64,000 nt of DNA from JALORV01 sp963702595 (GTDB taxonomy: Bacteria > Pseudomonadota > Gammaproteobacteria > Burkholderiales > Burkholderiaceae_F), in the NCBI GenBank assembly GCA_963702595.1, contig CAVPDC010000022.1, positions 310,001-374,000 of the forward strand, written 5' to 3'. Both the position numbers and the translations under genes were made by a program. Below, one piece after another: positions 62,836-64,000 of this stretch; positions within the stretch are counted from its first letter, which is position 1, and every line of letters starts with the position of its first letter. Under the pieces are notes generated by a model. It did not search any database, had not been told where the DNA came from, and saw only the letters and a program-made list of their open reading frames with translations.

Positions 62836-63666
62836 ATGATTCCAGACCTGCGACCCGGCCGCCTGGCGGCCCCGCTGCTCGTTGCTGCGCTCGGCACTGC
62901 AGCCGCGCTGCCGGCCCGGGCCCAGTCGCCGGCACCCGCGGACGAGTGGGCGCTGCGGGCAACGGTGTACGGCTGGTTCCCGGCGATCGGCGGCACTACG
63001 AAGTTCCCGGTCAGCACCGGCGGCGCCAGCCTGAATGTGGATGCCGAAGACGTACTCGACAGCCTGAAGATGGCCTTCATGGGCACGCTCGAGTTCCAGC
63101 GCGGCCACTGGGGCGGGCTCGTCGACTGGGTGTATGCGGATCTGGGCGCCGACAAGGCGGGCACCCGCAATTTCTCGATCAACGGCCAGCCGCTGGCGGC
63201 CGGCATCAGCGCCAATCTGGGGCTCGACATCAAGTCCAACATCCTGACGCTGGCCGGCACCTACAGCCTGATCGAGTCGCCGGAGTCGAGCCTCGCCATC
63301 CTGTTCGGTGCGCGCATGCTGGACATGGAGCAGACGCTGAACTGGGCCTTCACCGGCACCGGGCCGCTCGGCATCGCGCGCGCCGGCACGACCCAAGTGA
63401 GCGAGACGAACTGGGACGGCATCATCGGTGTCCGGGGACGGCTGCGCTTCGGCGACGAGCGGCGCTGGTTCGTGCCGTACGAAGCCGACATCGGTACCGG
63501 CGACTCGAAGCTGACCTGGCAGGCCGTCGTCGGCCTCGGGTATTCGTTCTCCTGGGGCGATCTGGGCATGGCCTACCGCTATCTCGACTACGACTTCGAC
63601 GAGGGCAAGCCAGTCGAGTCACTGACCTTCAGCGGTGTGGCCATCGGTGTGAGCTTCCGCTTCTGA
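62836..63666 (+). CDS. Outer-membrane beta-barrel protein, unknown function
   Basis: A 276-residue protein with signal peptide (LAAPLLVAALGTAAALPARA). The rest is alternating beta strands ending in the aromatic SGVAIGVSFRF, the terminal Phe signature of BAM-inserted barrels. Strand-like segments include WALRATVYGWFPAIGG, GLVDWVYADLGADKAG and DLGMAYRYLDYDF. Eight to twelve strands are likely. AAGGAGA precedes ATG 62836. It could be a porin or surface protein of the sulfatase locus. Confidence 0.82.
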   Translation: MIPDLRPGRLAAPLLVAALGTAAALPARAQSPAPADEWALRATVYGWFPAIGGTTKFPVSTGGASLNVDAEDVLDSLKMAFMGTLEFQRGHWGGLVDWVYADLGADKAGTRNFSINGQPLAAGISANLGLDIKSNILTLAGTYSLIESPESSLAILFGARMLDMEQTLNWAFTGTGPLGIARAGTTQVSETNWDGIIGVRGRLRFGDERRWFVPYEADIGTGDSKLTWQAVVGLGYSFSWGDLGMAYRYLDYDFDEGKPVESLTFSGVAIGVSFRF

Positions 63667-63671
63667 CCTGG

Positions 63672-63708
63672 CGTCGCAGGCGGGTGAACCAGTGTCTGCG
63701 ACGTTTTT
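63672..63708 (+). terminator. Terminator-like hairpin overlapping the next start codon
   Basis: CGTCGCAG (63672-63679) pairs with CTGCGACG (63696-63703) across a 16-nt loop and is followed at once by TTTTT. This looks like an intrinsic terminator after the beta-barrel gene, yet the GTG start of the following gene (63692) lies in its loop. It may be an attenuator or a chance structure. Confidence 0.4.
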
Positions 63709-64000
63709 CGGGCTGATCGTCTTTGTCTGCAGTTTCGGTGGTGCGCTGCTCGGCATGCGTTTGCAAGCGCAGTTACCTGAGCATCATGTGGAAGCCGCCT
63801 CGCAAGACACCGTCAAGTTGGCGATCGGGCTGATCGCCACGATGACCGCGCTCGTGCTCGGCCTGGTCACAGCCTCCGCCAAGAGTTCCTTCGACTCCGT
63901 CGAACAGGCCGTCAAACAGATTGCCGTGGATGTCATTGCGCTCGATCGCTTGCTGGTGCGCTACGGACCGCCGGCGCAGCCCATTCGCGCCGAACTTGTC
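63692..64000 (+). CDS. DUF4239-like membrane protein, 5' part only (runs off the right edge)
   Basis: The first 103 codons of a membrane protein. GTG 63692 starts VSATFFGLIVFVCSFGGALL, the first helix. LPEHHVEAASQDTVKLAIGL and LIATMTALVLGLVTASAKSS, the second helix, follow. The LPEHH...SxDxVKL...GL pattern is that of DUF4239 (bestrophin-like) proteins, usually about 250 residues with four helices. It lies 25 bp after the beta-barrel gene and is probably the last visible member of the arylsulfatase run. Confidence 0.8.
   Translation, partial: MSATFFGLIVFVCSFGGALLGMRLQAQLPEHHVEAASQDTVKLAIGLIATMTALVLGLVTASAKSSFDSVEQAVKQIAVDVIALDRLLVRYGPPAQPIRAELV

Overview
The window is GC-rich, densely coded bacterial chromosome. 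Its gene order points to a betaproteobacterium, probably Burkholderiales-like; this is inferred from synteny, and genus cannot be judged. The markers are tRNA-Gln/ispE/lolB/TPR lipoprotein/mutM, then kdsD-kdsC-lptC-lptA-lptB-rpoN-hpf-ptsN-hprK with rapZ, uvrA divergent from ssb, and a PEP-CTERM protein. There is no rRNA, CRISPR array, prophage or insertion sequence. The only tRNA is a piece of tRNA-Gln at the left edge.

Positions 1-28400 are mostly housekeeping: isoprenoid kinase and lipoprotein sorting (ispE, lolB), 8-oxoguanine repair (mutM, mutY) around a dynamin-like GTPase, the nitrogen-PTS/sigma-54 group (rapZ, hprK, ptsN, hpf, rpoN), LPS transport and Kdo synthesis (lptB, lptA, lptC, kdsC, kdsD), two CPA2-type cation/proton antiporters, uvrA, ssb, a YbdK-type ligase, a HisN-like phosphatase and a thioredoxin-fold lipoprotein.

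Positions 28486-39555 form a 2-aminoethylphosphonate (AEP) catabolic island. A GntR regulator with a palindromic operator sits between two divergent operons. The leftward operon is phnA, phnY, a Na/Pi cotransporter and a PhnZ-type HD oxygenase. The rightward operon is phnS, phnT, a fused permease and phnW. The implied pathway is import, transamination to phosphonoacetaldehyde, oxidation to phosphonoacetate, then hydrolysis to acetate and phosphate. phnA and phnY carry three single-base frameshifts as sequenced. A TPR protein and a PEP-CTERM protein follow, then a DMT transporter, alanine dehydrogenase (which could recycle the alanine made by PhnW) and a Bcr/CflA-type efflux pump.

Positions 45787-53478 are a compact leftward operon: solute-binding protein, Fe-alcohol dehydrogenase, gamma-glutamyl hydrolase, aldehyde dehydrogenase and FAD/GcvT oxidoreductase. 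It suggests uptake and oxidation of an amine or methylated amine. A UspA-hemerythrin fusion and an exported MsrB/MsrA pair follow. From 57668 to the right edge an arylsulfatase heads a run of exported or membrane proteins of mostly unknown function (including DUF2092- and DUF4239-like), with a divergent AraC-type regulator.

The least explained structure is a dispersed two-hairpin element. Four copies (13283-13372, 15478-15575, 48336-48447, 50642-50719) each lie just upstream of a start codon. Loop and core sequence are conserved, while the outer stems differ between copies but stay paired.
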